Below are positions 7,895 to 16,200 of a DNA stretch of 64,000 nt, in pieces. The DNA comes from Bacillota bacterium (lineage in GTDB: Bacteria > Bacillota > Clostridia > Acetivibrionales > DSM-1351): assembly GCA_023397905.1 (NCBI GenBank), contig JAEWSZ010000167.1, positions 1 through 64,000 on the forward strand, read 5' to 3'. Position numbers and translations under genes: made by a program. The first letter of the stretch is position 1; every line of letters starts with the position of its first letter. The notes under the pieces are model-generated. The model worked only from the letters and a program-made list of their open reading frames with translations. It had not been told where the DNA came from and did no database searches.

Positions 7895-8619
7895 ATTTTG
7901 TAACTGTCCCGCCGTATCTGGTTAATGAACAATTTGATGATCGCTATTTTGATGTGGTTAATGCAATAGACGAAGCACAGCAGATCTATTTCAGGAATAA
8001 TAATTTGATTGAGCGGGTTGCTATGGAAAAAGAATCGGGGAACCCGTTTGTTATTGGTGAAACAGGCTTTGGAGCCGGGCGCGTGTTATTATCGCTAATG
8101 GAATATATAAAGGAAAGTGATTTGAGAGACATTTCTATTGAATACCATTCAGTTGAATTGTATCCTATGAGCCCAGACAGGATGCATCAGATCCTGAATG
8201 GATTCAGGGACAGGGCCGGGAAAGAGATTGATGTGCTCGAAGAAGCATATCGAAGTATCGATATCACAAAGGCAGGCTGGCATTCGAGGAAGATCCGGCA
8301 ATCATTCGGAACCCTTGAACTGAATCTTTGGATAGGAGAAGCGCTTGAAATGGTGAATGCTTTGAAAAAGCCCTGCGATGTATGGTTTCTGGATGGCCAC
8401 AGTCCTAAAAAAAACCCTTCCATATGGCGGCCTGAACTGCTCATGGCAATTGGGGAAAAAACAAAAACCGGAGGATCCTGTGCCACTTTTACCGTAGCGG
8501 TTGCAGTAAGAAAGGCTTTGACAGCAGCAGGTTTTACGCTGAAACTGCTCCCTGGCTGTGGTGGAAAAAAAGAGGTGCTGCATGGGGAAAAGTATGACTC
8601 GATCCAGCAGGATTGTTAG
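7888..8619 (+). CDS. MnmD-like tRNA (mnm5s2U34) methyltransferase
   Basis: A 243-residue SAM-dependent methyltransferase of the DUF752 family. FVIGETGFGAGRVLLSLMEY is the SAM-binding glycine loop and VWFLDGHSPKKNPSIW is the family signature. The family completes mnm5s2U at the tRNA wobble position; in E. coli it is fused to an oxidase (MnmC), while many Gram-positives carry a stand-alone MnmD. It overlaps the CvfB-like gene by 7 bases. The terminator-like repeat at 8632 follows. Confidence 0.82.
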   Translation: MVNFVTVPPYLVNEQFDDRYFDVVNAIDEAQQIYFRNNNLIERVAMEKESGNPFVIGETGFGAGRVLLSLMEYIKESDLRDISIEYHSVELYPMSPDRMHQILNGFRDRAGKEIDVLEEAYRSIDITKAGWHSRKIRQSFGTLELNLWIGEALEMVNALKKPCDVWFLDGHSPKKNPSIWRPELLMAIGEKTKTGGSCATFTVAVAVRKALTAAGFTLKLLPGCGGKKEVLHGEKYDSIQQDC

Positions 8620-8631
8620 AAAATCGATGCT

Positions 8632-8668
8632 GCCGCCAAGGCCCTACCGGCTTCAAACGGCTCTTTTT
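8632..8668 (+). terminator. Terminator-like hairpin, copy 2 of a dispersed repeat
   Basis: GCCGCCAAGGCCCTACCGGC begins the element and CGGCTCTTTTTT ends it. Inner complementarity is AAGGCC against GGCTT. It is nearly identical over most of its length to 4271-4308 and sits just after the methyltransferase stop. Confidence 0.55.
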
Positions 8669-8750
8669 TGACCGTTCAAGGCATATAGAAGTTGTAGTCC
8701 TGTTGCAACGGAAAGGATAATGCAAAGGAGATTATTATGTGTAATCTTGT

Positions 8751-9272
8751 GTGGATTTCAAAGGTGAGGAAACGCATTATGGATTTACGATGAATCTTAA
8801 TAAAAATGACTATAGCCGGTCTGAAATGCGGGGATGGTTTCCTACAGAAGCCTATCATCGTCGGTGTGCTATAACTGGAGAGAAGACTTTACCTGTTTTA
8901 AATGCTTCACATATCAAACCTTATTCAAAAGAAGGACCTCACATTGCAAGTAATGGATTATTGTTGAGGCAAGATATTCATACCCTTTTTGATAGAGGCT
9001 ATATTACTATTAACAAGGATCATGTTGTTGAAGTAAGCAAAAGGATCAAAGCGGATTATGGAAATGGTAAAGAATATTATGCTTATCATGGGAAGCCATT
9101 ATCCAATATACCGGATAAAATTGAAGAAAGCCTGGATAGGCTGCTTGATTATTGCTTTGATGGACGAATATTACCTTTGTACCGAAAGCTATGCCGATAT
9201 TATTATCAAATAGATCAGGCAGCAGCAGTGGAATATGTTAATGCATATCGGAATATGTGGGAGTGCGGGTAA
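8751..9272 (+). pseudogene. HNH endonuclease, N-terminally truncated
   Basis: The frame encodes the C-terminal half of a restriction-type HNH nuclease: RCAITGEKTLPVLNASHIKP then ASNGLLLRQDIHTLFDRGYI, the zinc/HNH core with its histidine and asparagine. Full-length relatives have a further N-terminal domain, absent here. The only start in frame is GTG 8751, without a ribosome site. The strong AAGGAG at 8724-8729 instead serves an ATG at 8737 in another frame, which stops after 18 codons. I infer an inactivated or truncated gene. It could still be translated from GTG as a 173-residue HNH protein. Confidence 0.6.
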
Positions 9273-9317
9273 AATATTTTTGAGGTATAGGCAAATTAAT
9301 TTGGGGCGGGATGTGTT

Positions 9318-10364
9318 ATGAAGAAAAGTGACATGAAAAATAAAAAAACATTACAGATAAGAAATAGTGCAACCGAGTTTTTAATATTTACCTCACAGTC
9401 AAATGGGAACACAATCGAAGTACGAGTTGAGGATGAAACAGTTTGGCTCACGCAGAAGTTGATTGCCGAACTTTTTGGCGTGGATGTTAGAACAATAAAT
9501 GAGCACCTTAAAAATATCTATGCTGAAGGCGAATTAACAGAAGAAGCAACCATCCGGAAAAACCGGATAGTTCAAAGAGAGGGAAACCGAGAAGTAAACA
9601 GAGATGTCCTATTTTACAATCTCGATGCCATTATATCAGTTGGCTATCGCGTAAATTCAATAAAGGCAACACAATTCAGACAGTGGGCAACAGGAGTATT
9701 GCGAAACTTCGCAATTCGAGGATATGTATTAGATAAAGAACGGTTAAAAAATGGGACTTTCTTAAATGAAGATTATTTTGAGCATTTGCTTGAAGAAATC
9801 AGAGAAATTAGGGCAAGTGAAAGAAGGTTCTATCAGAAGATCACGGACATTTATACCACGGCTATTGATTATAATCCACAAACAAAAATAACAAAGGATT
9901 TCTTTAAGACAGTTCAGAACAAGCTGCATTTTGCAATTCATGGCAGTACGGCTGCAGAGATTATATATAACAGAGCCGATAGTACAAAGGAATATATGGG
10001 ATTGACAACTTGGAAGAATGCACCCCACGGTAAAATTGTTAAAAGTGATGTTTCTGTTGCAAAGAACTATCTATCGGAAAAAGAAATCAAATCTTTAGAC
10101 CGGTTTGTTACAATGTATCTTGATTATGCAGAAAGCCAGGCTGAGAGAAATATTCCTATGACCATGGAAGACTGGGCTAAGAGGCTTAATGCATTTTTGC
10201 AATTCAATGAAAAGGATATATTGGAGAATTCAGGAAAAATAACTGCGGCTATTGCAAAGGAATTTGGAGAGAGCGAGTTTGAAAAATATCGTATCATCCA
10301 GGACAGGCTCTTTCAGTCTGATTTTGATAGATTAACCGATAGCATTAAGAGTGATGAAAAATAG
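9318..10364 (+). CDS. RhuM-family protein (copy 1, intact)
   Basis: A 348-residue protein of the RhuM family, named for a Salmonella pathogenicity-island gene of unresolved function and common in phage and genomic islands. A winged-helix-like N-terminus (ETVWLTQKLIAELFGVDVRT then INEHLKNIY) is followed by the family hallmarks FYNLDAIISVGYRVNS, FRQWAT, EEIREIRASERRFYQKI and MGLTTWKNAPHGK. The C-terminus IIQDRLFQSDFD is complete. A second, diverged copy lies at 17496. Expression probably starts at the ATG after GGGCGGG. Confidence 0.85.
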   Translation: MKKSDMKNKKTLQIRNSATEFLIFTSQSNGNTIEVRVEDETVWLTQKLIAELFGVDVRTINEHLKNIYAEGELTEEATIRKNRIVQREGNREVNRDVLFYNLDAIISVGYRVNSIKATQFRQWATGVLRNFAIRGYVLDKERLKNGTFLNEDYFEHLLEEIREIRASERRFYQKITDIYTTAIDYNPQTKITKDFFKTVQNKLHFAIHGSTAAEIIYNRADSTKEYMGLTTWKNAPHGKIVKSDVSVAKNYLSEKEIKSLDRFVTMYLDYAESQAERNIPMTMEDWAKRLNAFLQFNEKDILENSGKITAAIAKEFGESEFEKYRIIQDRLFQSDFDRLTDSIKSDEK

Positions 10365-10489
10365 AAAAAAATATCCGGATTATACATTCAAGGCACGTGG
10401 AGAGTATAATTCTGATGACGTATTGCGGTTTTGAGGGCAAATGAGGCAGGAAAACCACTATATGCAGGGTTGTGGAGCCGGTGCTGCAA

Positions 10490-11521
10490 TCAGTTTATGT
10501 TGGCCACGCTTTCCCTTACAACAAGGCTGTGCGGCAAAAATAGCTTAAGGGGCAGGTTGTGGAGCTTATTAATACGTCCGATCAGCAGTTGAGCCGCCAT
10601 ATGCCCCATTTCGGCTGTAGGCATTGAGATAGTGGTAAGCATCGGGGAGGTTTTTTCAGCTATCTCCAGATTGTCCATTCCCATAACGGAAATTTGTGCC
10701 GGTATCTTTATAGCGGCGTCATTTAATCGATGTATCACGGCCGCAGCCGCCACATCAGAGCCGCAAAGAATTGCGGTTGGTAAATCCTTTGCTTTCCGGA
10801 GCAGTGCCCCGGCGGCTTCGTACCCCTCCTCACTGCTGTTGTGTCCGCAGGTGGTTATCAGCTTGGGGTTAACCCCCAGTCCGTTGGCGGTCACGCAGTC
10901 TAAATACGCATGGTATCTTGCTTCACCGTCAGTTTCCCCAATGTATCCAATCCTCCTGTGCCCATTTAAAATTAAATACTCCATCGCCAGCTTTGCAGCC
11001 TCATATCCGCTGTAAAGAACCTGATCCCAGCCTGCGCCGATTACATTACGACCGACGAATACCAGATTTTTATACTTGGACTCCAGCTTCTCAAAAGCTT
11101 TGGCATCGTCAAAGCGCCCCAAAAGAATCGCACCCAGAGGCCGCTTTTCCCTATTCTGTGGATCCCAATCTAAAATCGCCTTGTCAACATGATAGCAATA
11201 GTCGATTAATGTATACCCCATGGTAAGGGCCTGCTGGGCCGCTGCCCGGAAGACTTGTGCGAAAAACGGGTTATCATCAATCGACCTTACCCGCCTGCCC
11301 AATATGCACACAATGGCTTCCCTCTCCTGCGGCTGCCCACCGGCCTTTCTCTGTCCCAGAGCCCTTGCATATGGCAAAGGAGTGTAGCCGGTTTCCTTGA
11401 TGATAGCCCAAACCCGGTCACGCAGTTCCTTTGTTGCGAAGTTATTGTTCGGGGAATTTATAATGCGTGACACAGTAGATGGATTGACCCCAGCCAGTGC
11501 GGCGATTTCTTTTAACGTCAT
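10490..11521 (-). CDS. LacI-family transcriptional regulator
   Basis: A 343-residue regulator. Residues 1-50 form the LacI helix-turn-helix and hinge (MTLKEIAALAGVNPSTVSRI). A periplasmic-binding-protein-like effector domain follows (GRRVRSIDDNPFFAQVFRAA near 75-95; GYIGETDGEARY; PTAILCGSDVAAAAVIH). It is divergent from the ABC/rhodanese operon starting at 11749, with 227 bases between. It is therefore the probable regulator of that operon. LacI proteins normally sense sugars or nucleosides, so its pairing with a sulfonate-type importer is unusual. Confidence 0.92.
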   Translation of the reverse strand: MTLKEIAALAGVNPSTVSRIINSPNNNFATKELRDRVWAIIKETGYTPLPYARALGQRKAGGQPQEREAIVCILGRRVRSIDDNPFFAQVFRAAAQQALTMGYTLIDYCYHVDKAILDWDPQNREKRPLGAILLGRFDDAKAFEKLESKYKNLVFVGRNVIGAGWDQVLYSGYEAAKLAMEYLILNGHRRIGYIGETDGEARYHAYLDCVTANGLGVNPKLITTCGHNSSEEGYEAAGALLRKAKDLPTAILCGSDVAAAAVIHRLNDAAIKIPAQISVMGMDNLEIAEKTSPMLTTISMPTAEMGHMAAQLLIGRINKLHNLPLKLFLPHSLVVRESVANIN

Positions 11522-11598
11522 TATTATTATGTTCCATCCTTATTAAATTTTGCGGATTGCAAGCCCCTTGCCGTGCTTACCAAAGGCTTGTCCTGAGA

Positions 11599-11720
11599 TT
11601 AGTATACGTCTTATTCCGCAAGAAATCAATGCGTTAGGAAATCGGTTGCGTAAATACTTATTGAAAAACAAAAATGAGTAATATATAATCATTCTATACT
11701 AATCATATAGATTTAGTATA
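11599..11720. promoter_or_regulatory. Intergenic control region between lacI-type gene and ABC operon
   Basis: TATACTAA at 11695-11702 and TTAGTATA at 11713-11720 form a perfect inverted repeat with a 10-base gap, and TTAGTATA also occurs at 11599-11606. A direct repeat is seen near 11622-11654 (GAAATCAATGCGTTAG and GAAATCGGTTGCGTAAA). Which element binds the LacI protein is not clear; classical CG-centred LacI symmetry is not obvious. Confidence 0.45.
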
Positions 11721-11748
11721 AATTAAAAAAAGGGGTGTATTTGCGCCC

Positions 11749-12564
11749 ATGCAAAACAATGTGAAGATATCCGTATCGGATTTGAGAAAAGACTTTCTAT
11801 TAAAAACAGACAATAAAATAACCGGTCAGTTTACCGCATTAAATGACATTAACTTTGACATCTATGAATCTGAGTTTATATCGATATTAGGTCCCAGCGG
11901 CTGCGGCAAATCCACCCTTCTTGATATACTTGCGGGACTTTCGGCGCAAAGCGCGGGTACTGTCTGTATTGACGGTGAAGCGGTTGTCGGTCCTGATTCC
12001 AAACGAGGTATCGTTATGCAGGGATATGCTCTGTTTCCCTGGAGAACTGTACGCAAAAATGTGGAATACGGTCTTGAGTTACAGAAAGTACCTAAAAACA
12101 TGAGGCATGAGATAAGCGAAAAATACATTAATTTGGTAGGACTTGAGAAATTTGTAAACTACAGGCCGAACGAGCTGTCGGGAGGTATGAAGCAAAGAGT
12201 AGCTATCGCGCGCGCACTTGCATACGATCCTCAAATCCTCCTTATGGATGAACCTTTTGGCGCTCTTGATGCCCAAACCCGTGAAGTTTTGCAGGACGAA
12301 CTGCTGAATATTTGGTCAACTACACAAAAGACAATTGTTTTTGTAACGCATAGTATTGACGAAGCAATTTACCTGTCAGACAGGGTTGTGGTTCTTTCAC
12401 CGGCACCGGGCGAAATAAAGCGGATTTTTCCGATCAATTTAAGACGGCCAAGAAACGGCGTAAGGATGACTGCGGAGTATATGCAGCTTTTCCGCGATAT
12501 AACGGCTGCCCTGCACGATATTTCTGTTTTGCCTTCCCAAGAAGCTAGTGGGAGCGGTATTTAA
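11749..12564 (+). CDS. ABC transporter ATP-binding protein, nitrate/sulfonate/taurine type
   Basis: A 271-residue ATPase. Walker A is LGPSGCGKSTLLDILAGL, the Q-loop is GIVMQGYALFPWRTV, the signature is LSGGMKQRVAIARALAYDP, Walker B is ILLMDEPFGALD and the switch is FVTHSIDEAI. The MQGYALFPWRTV segment is typical of SsuB/TauB/NrtD ATPases. It is the first gene of a five-gene operon. AGGGGTG lies 12 bases before the ATG. It energises import at the cytoplasmic face through the permease at 12585. Confidence 0.9.
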   Translation: MQNNVKISVSDLRKDFLLKTDNKITGQFTALNDINFDIYESEFISILGPSGCGKSTLLDILAGLSAQSAGTVCIDGEAVVGPDSKRGIVMQGYALFPWRTVRKNVEYGLELQKVPKNMRHEISEKYINLVGLEKFVNYRPNELSGGMKQRVAIARALAYDPQILLMDEPFGALDAQTREVLQDELLNIWSTTQKTIVFVTHSIDEAIYLSDRVVVLSPAPGEIKRIFPINLRRPRNGVRMTAEYMQLFRDITAALHDISVLPSQEASGSGI

Positions 12565-12584
12565 TATAAAGGAGTTCATTCACG

Positions 12585-13421
12585 ATGCAAATTAAAGGCA
12601 AAAAGAAAGATTCAATCGAGGTGATTGTCCAGGCAGGATCCGGGAAGAGTTTTGGTGCAGCAGCATATAGGATATTCAAAAACTCCGCGCTGCTCTTGTT
12701 CGTGATTGTTCTTTGGCAAGTACTCCCGACGTTTAATATTATAAAGCCTTACCTTCTTCCTCCATTTTCAGAAGTCGTAGCCACATGGTTTGATTTAATG
12801 CTTTCAGGCAAGCTTGAGCCGGATATATTTATAAGCCTGCGGCGTACTTTAACAGGTTTTAGCTGCGCACTCTTTTTTGGCATACCGATAGGCGTGGCAA
12901 TGGGTTATTCTAAGATTTTCTCTGATTATTTTTCGCCGTTTATTCATTTTTGCAGACAGATTCCATCTATGGCATTATTTCCTGTATTTATTATATTTTT
13001 CGGTGTAGGCGAGCCTTCAAAAATAGTTATTGTATTTTGGGTATCTGTTTGGGCAATCCTTCTAAACACGATTAATGGCGTTATGAATGTTGACCCTCTT
13101 TTAATAAAGGCATCGCGCTCTATGGGCGGGAAAAATATTGCTATACTGTTTACTGTAATATTGCCTGATAGTGTACCGTCAATAATGACAGGAGTGCGGC
13201 TGGGAGCGGGATCTTCCGTTATTTCACTTGTTGCGGCTGAAATGCTTGGAGCCCGGGCGGGATTGGGTTTCCGCGTTATTAACTCGCAATATAACTTCCA
13301 AATCGGACAAATGTACGCAACCATATTAACTATAGCCGTAATAGGAATAATTATTAATCAGCTTTTAGTTTTAGTTGAAAAGCGGTTGACATTCTGGAAG
13401 ACCACAGCAGGAAACCAATAA
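12585..13421 (+). CDS. ABC transporter permease, SsuC/TauC type
   Basis: A 278-residue membrane protein with about six helices. The inner-membrane binding-protein-dependent loop reads INGVMNVDPLLIKASRSMGG, the EAA-like motif of this subfamily, and FRVINSQYNFQ near the C-terminus is also typical of SsuC/TauC. It starts 20 bases after the ATPase gene behind AAGGAG. It forms the channel for a small anion such as a sulfonate, nitrate or thiamine-precursor-like compound. Confidence 0.88.
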   Translation: MQIKGKKKDSIEVIVQAGSGKSFGAAAYRIFKNSALLLFVIVLWQVLPTFNIIKPYLLPPFSEVVATWFDLMLSGKLEPDIFISLRRTLTGFSCALFFGIPIGVAMGYSKIFSDYFSPFIHFCRQIPSMALFPVFIIFFGVGEPSKIVIVFWVSVWAILLNTINGVMNVDPLLIKASRSMGGKNIAILFTVILPDSVPSIMTGVRLGAGSSVISLVAAEMLGARAGLGFRVINSQYNFQIGQMYATILTIAVIGIIINQLLVLVEKRLTFWKTTAGNQ

Positions 13422-13441
13422 TCAGAAAAAGAGGTGGTAAT

Positions 13442-15040
13442 GTGAAAGTATCAGCGGAATATGTAAAAAAATTGATAGACAGTGATGAAGTTTATGCACT
13501 GATTGATATCAGGGACCGTAAGGAGTATATAGATTCACAAATATTTATGTCATCGCATATCCCAAGATATTTATTGGAGGAAAAAATACCGGTAGTTGTA
13601 CCTGTAAAAACTACAAATGTGATTTTATACAGCAATGAAGAAAAACGCGCTATGCTTGCCGTGCAAACTTTAATAAAAGGCGGATATACAAATGTTTCCG
13701 TGCTTGATGGCGGAATTGAGGCCTGGAGAAACGCCGGATACCCGGTAGTCACAGGAGAGCATGTCTTTAGCAAGGCTTTTGGCGAGATTGTAGGTGAACT
13801 CCGGAAAACCGTTACAACGGTTACCCCCCAAGAACTGGATGAAATGCTTCGGAGCGATGACGATTATGTAGTCATAGAGGTGCGTCCCGAAGAAGAAGTC
13901 ATGATTACCGGCAGCATACCAGGCGCCGTAAATATTCCTGGTGTTGAGCTGGTATTGAAAGTACACGACTATTTTAAAGAGGGAAAGAAGATAGTTTTTA
14001 CTTGCGCCGGGCGTACACGGGGGTTTATAGCATCTACAATGGTAAAGCTTCTCGGGTTTCCGCCTGTTTATGACCTTCTCAATGGTACGCTTAACTGGAA
14101 ACTTGCGGGATTTAATCTTAAAAAGCCGGTGCCCTGTGCTCCGCCTGCTACTGAAGAAAGCAAACGACAAGCCGAAACGCGGGTTAATACCCTCATAGAA
14201 AAAGAAAGCATACCCCTTATAGAACCCGATTCGTTAAAAACTTTAATCGACCGCTCCGGTAAAGAGACTCTTTATCTAATTGATGTCCGAACCAGGGATG
14301 AGTTTGTTTTGAATCATATACCCGGAGCTATCCATTTTCCCGGAGGTCAAGCGATACAGAATACCGATGATTTGATGGTAGTACATAATGCGGCTGTCGT
14401 GTTCATATGCGATAACGGTACAAGATCGGGGGTATCCGCATATTGGTACAAGCAAATGGGTATTCCGAAAGTGTATGTACTTCGTGGCGGAATGGATTTG
14501 TGGTTGCAAAAAGGGTTTAAAACAGAAAAATCTATTGCGGATAAAATTTTATTAAATTACGAAGAGGCAAAGGCGGAAATACACACGTCAAACGCTGAAA
14601 AGATCGCGCTGGTCATAAAAAGCAATAAACAGTCTGTAATAATTGATGTAGGCAACGGCAGGTCATACGCCAAAGGACATATACCAAACGCCAAATGGGT
14701 TCCGAGAGCGCGGATTGAGGAGCGGATTCCCTCAATTGTTTCCGATAAAGAAACAATTTTAGTTGTAACAGCGGAGGATTTCAGTCAATCAGTTTTTGCG
14801 GCGGCGACTTTAAAGTCTTTAGGCTACAAAAACATCAATGTTTTGGAGGAAGGGGTTAAAACTTGGTCAGATGCCGGATTCACCCTAGTCGAGGGAACTG
14901 ACGGGCAGATAATTGACGACCGTGAAATACGTCTTTCGGAGTATGGAGACAAGGAGGCTGTCGCATATTTTGAATGGGAAGAAAACTTAATCCATCTTCC
15001 TGAATATATGGACCATTTTAAGCAACGAGGATTAATTTAA
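13442..15040 (+). CDS. Four-rhodanese-domain sulfurtransferase-like protein
   Basis: A 532-residue cytoplasmic protein made of four rhodanese domains (about 1-110, 120-235, 255-375 and 380-490) plus a 40-residue tail. Each has the fold hallmarks (VYALIDIRDRKEY, YVVIEVRPEEEV, LYLIDVRTRDEF, SVIIDVGNGRSY). Only domains 2 and 3 keep the catalytic cysteine (Cys188 in FTCAGRTRG, Cys323 in FICDNGTRSG). The position is Ser64 in domain 1 and Thr443 in domain 4. GTG 13442 follows AGAGGTGG. It is embedded in an ABC importer operon, suggesting it handles sulfur from the imported compound; that role is inference. Confidence 0.85.
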   Translation: MKVSAEYVKKLIDSDEVYALIDIRDRKEYIDSQIFMSSHIPRYLLEEKIPVVVPVKTTNVILYSNEEKRAMLAVQTLIKGGYTNVSVLDGGIEAWRNAGYPVVTGEHVFSKAFGEIVGELRKTVTTVTPQELDEMLRSDDDYVVIEVRPEEEVMITGSIPGAVNIPGVELVLKVHDYFKEGKKIVFTCAGRTRGFIASTMVKLLGFPPVYDLLNGTLNWKLAGFNLKKPVPCAPPATEESKRQAETRVNTLIEKESIPLIEPDSLKTLIDRSGKETLYLIDVRTRDEFVLNHIPGAIHFPGGQAIQNTDDLMVVHNAAVVFICDNGTRSGVSAYWYKQMGIPKVYVLRGGMDLWLQKGFKTEKSIADKILLNYEEAKAEIHTSNAEKIALVIKSNKQSVIIDVGNGRSYAKGHIPNAKWVPRARIEERIPSIVSDKETILVVTAEDFSQSVFAAATLKSLGYKNINVLEEGVKTWSDAGFTLVEGTDGQIIDDREIRLSEYGDKEAVAYFEWEENLIHLPEYMDHFKQRGLI

Positions 15041-15095
15041 AGGGGCAACTTTACTTAGTACACATAAATAAAAAGATATGAAAAGGAGAAAAATT

Positions 15096-16184
15096 ATGAA
15101 AAAGAAACTTATAGCAATCATTATGGCAGCAATCGTTATTAGTATTTTTCTGCCGGCTTGCTCGCAACAAACCACCGAAAACTCTCAATCAACCCCATCC
15201 GCAAGTAACGAGACAACAGCAAAAACGTCTGAAGACACCGCAGCCAAGGAAGTCCCGGAAACAGACGATGTAACGCTTCGTTATATAATAAACAATGTGA
15301 GCGACATTTATCCCTATGACTTTGCGCTGGAAATGGGATATTTTAAAGCTGAGGGTGTAAACGTTGAAGAGGTCGAAGGAATTGCCGGAGGGGGCGCAGC
15401 GGTTATCCAGGCTATTTCTAACGGCAGCGCGGACATTGGCAGCGCTGCGATTCCCGCATTTATAAACGCCGTGAAGACAAAAACCCCGATAAAAGTAATA
15501 TATGGCGGGCCGGCAATAGCTCACGAAGAGAACCCCGGTTATAATATATTGGTGAAAAAGGGCAGCAGTATTAAGTCCCCTGAAGATTTAAAAGGTAAGA
15601 CCATTGCTTTATCGGCACGCGGAGCGATGATGGAATTTTTCCTGCACTTATATTTGAATAAAGCAGGTCTTTCCATTAATGATGTGGATATAATTGTAGT
15701 CCCGGCAGCCCAGCATGAACAGGTTGTAGAAAGCGGACAGGCAGTTGCTGCCGTAGACGGCTCGCCTAATGCCGATAAAATGATAGAAAACGGTGTGGCG
15801 GAAAGTCTGACTACGATGTATGACGCAATAGACCCTGAACTATCGAGCATGGGCTGGGGCTATATCATAAATACAGATGTGCTTAAAGAACACCCCATTG
15901 CTGCAAAAAAATTAGTTTCCGCTTTGATAAAATCTGATGAGTACGTTCAGGCGCATCCTGACGAAGCACGCAAAGTCGTTGCAAAGATTTTTGAAAAGCG
16001 CGGTGCGAATCCGGAGCTTGCAAAATATTGGAAACCTTATAAGCTTGTGGATCATGGGCTTTGGGAAGATAGCGGCATTAAGTTTTGGCTGGATTTTATG
16101 AAAAATAATACTACGACCGATACAAGTTCTATCGGCCCCTCAGATATATATACTAACGAGTATAATCCTTATTTTAATAAATAG
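15096..16184 (+). CDS. ABC substrate-binding lipoprotein, NMT1/SsuA type
   Basis: A 362-residue lipoprotein. The signal peptide ends in a lipobox LPAC with Cys22. A Ser/Thr-rich linker follows, then a binding domain of the NMT1/SsuA/TauA class (PYDFALEMGYFKAEGVNVEE; GGAAVIQAISNGSADIGSAA; LKGKTIALSARGAMMEFFLH). ATG 15096 is set by AAAAGGAG; ATG 15078 is too close to any such site. It captures the substrate outside the membrane for the permease and ATPase encoded upstream. Confidence 0.88.
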   Translation: MKKKLIAIIMAAIVISIFLPACSQQTTENSQSTPSASNETTAKTSEDTAAKEVPETDDVTLRYIINNVSDIYPYDFALEMGYFKAEGVNVEEVEGIAGGGAAVIQAISNGSADIGSAAIPAFINAVKTKTPIKVIYGGPAIAHEENPGYNILVKKGSSIKSPEDLKGKTIALSARGAMMEFFLHLYLNKAGLSINDVDIIVVPAAQHEQVVESGQAVAAVDGSPNADKMIENGVAESLTTMYDAIDPELSSMGWGYIINTDVLKEHPIAAKKLVSALIKSDEYVQAHPDEARKVVAKIFEKRGANPELAKYWKPYKLVDHGLWEDSGIKFWLDFMKNNTTTDTSSIGPSDIYTNEYNPYFNK

Positions 16185-16200
16185 GTCGGGTGAATTGAAC

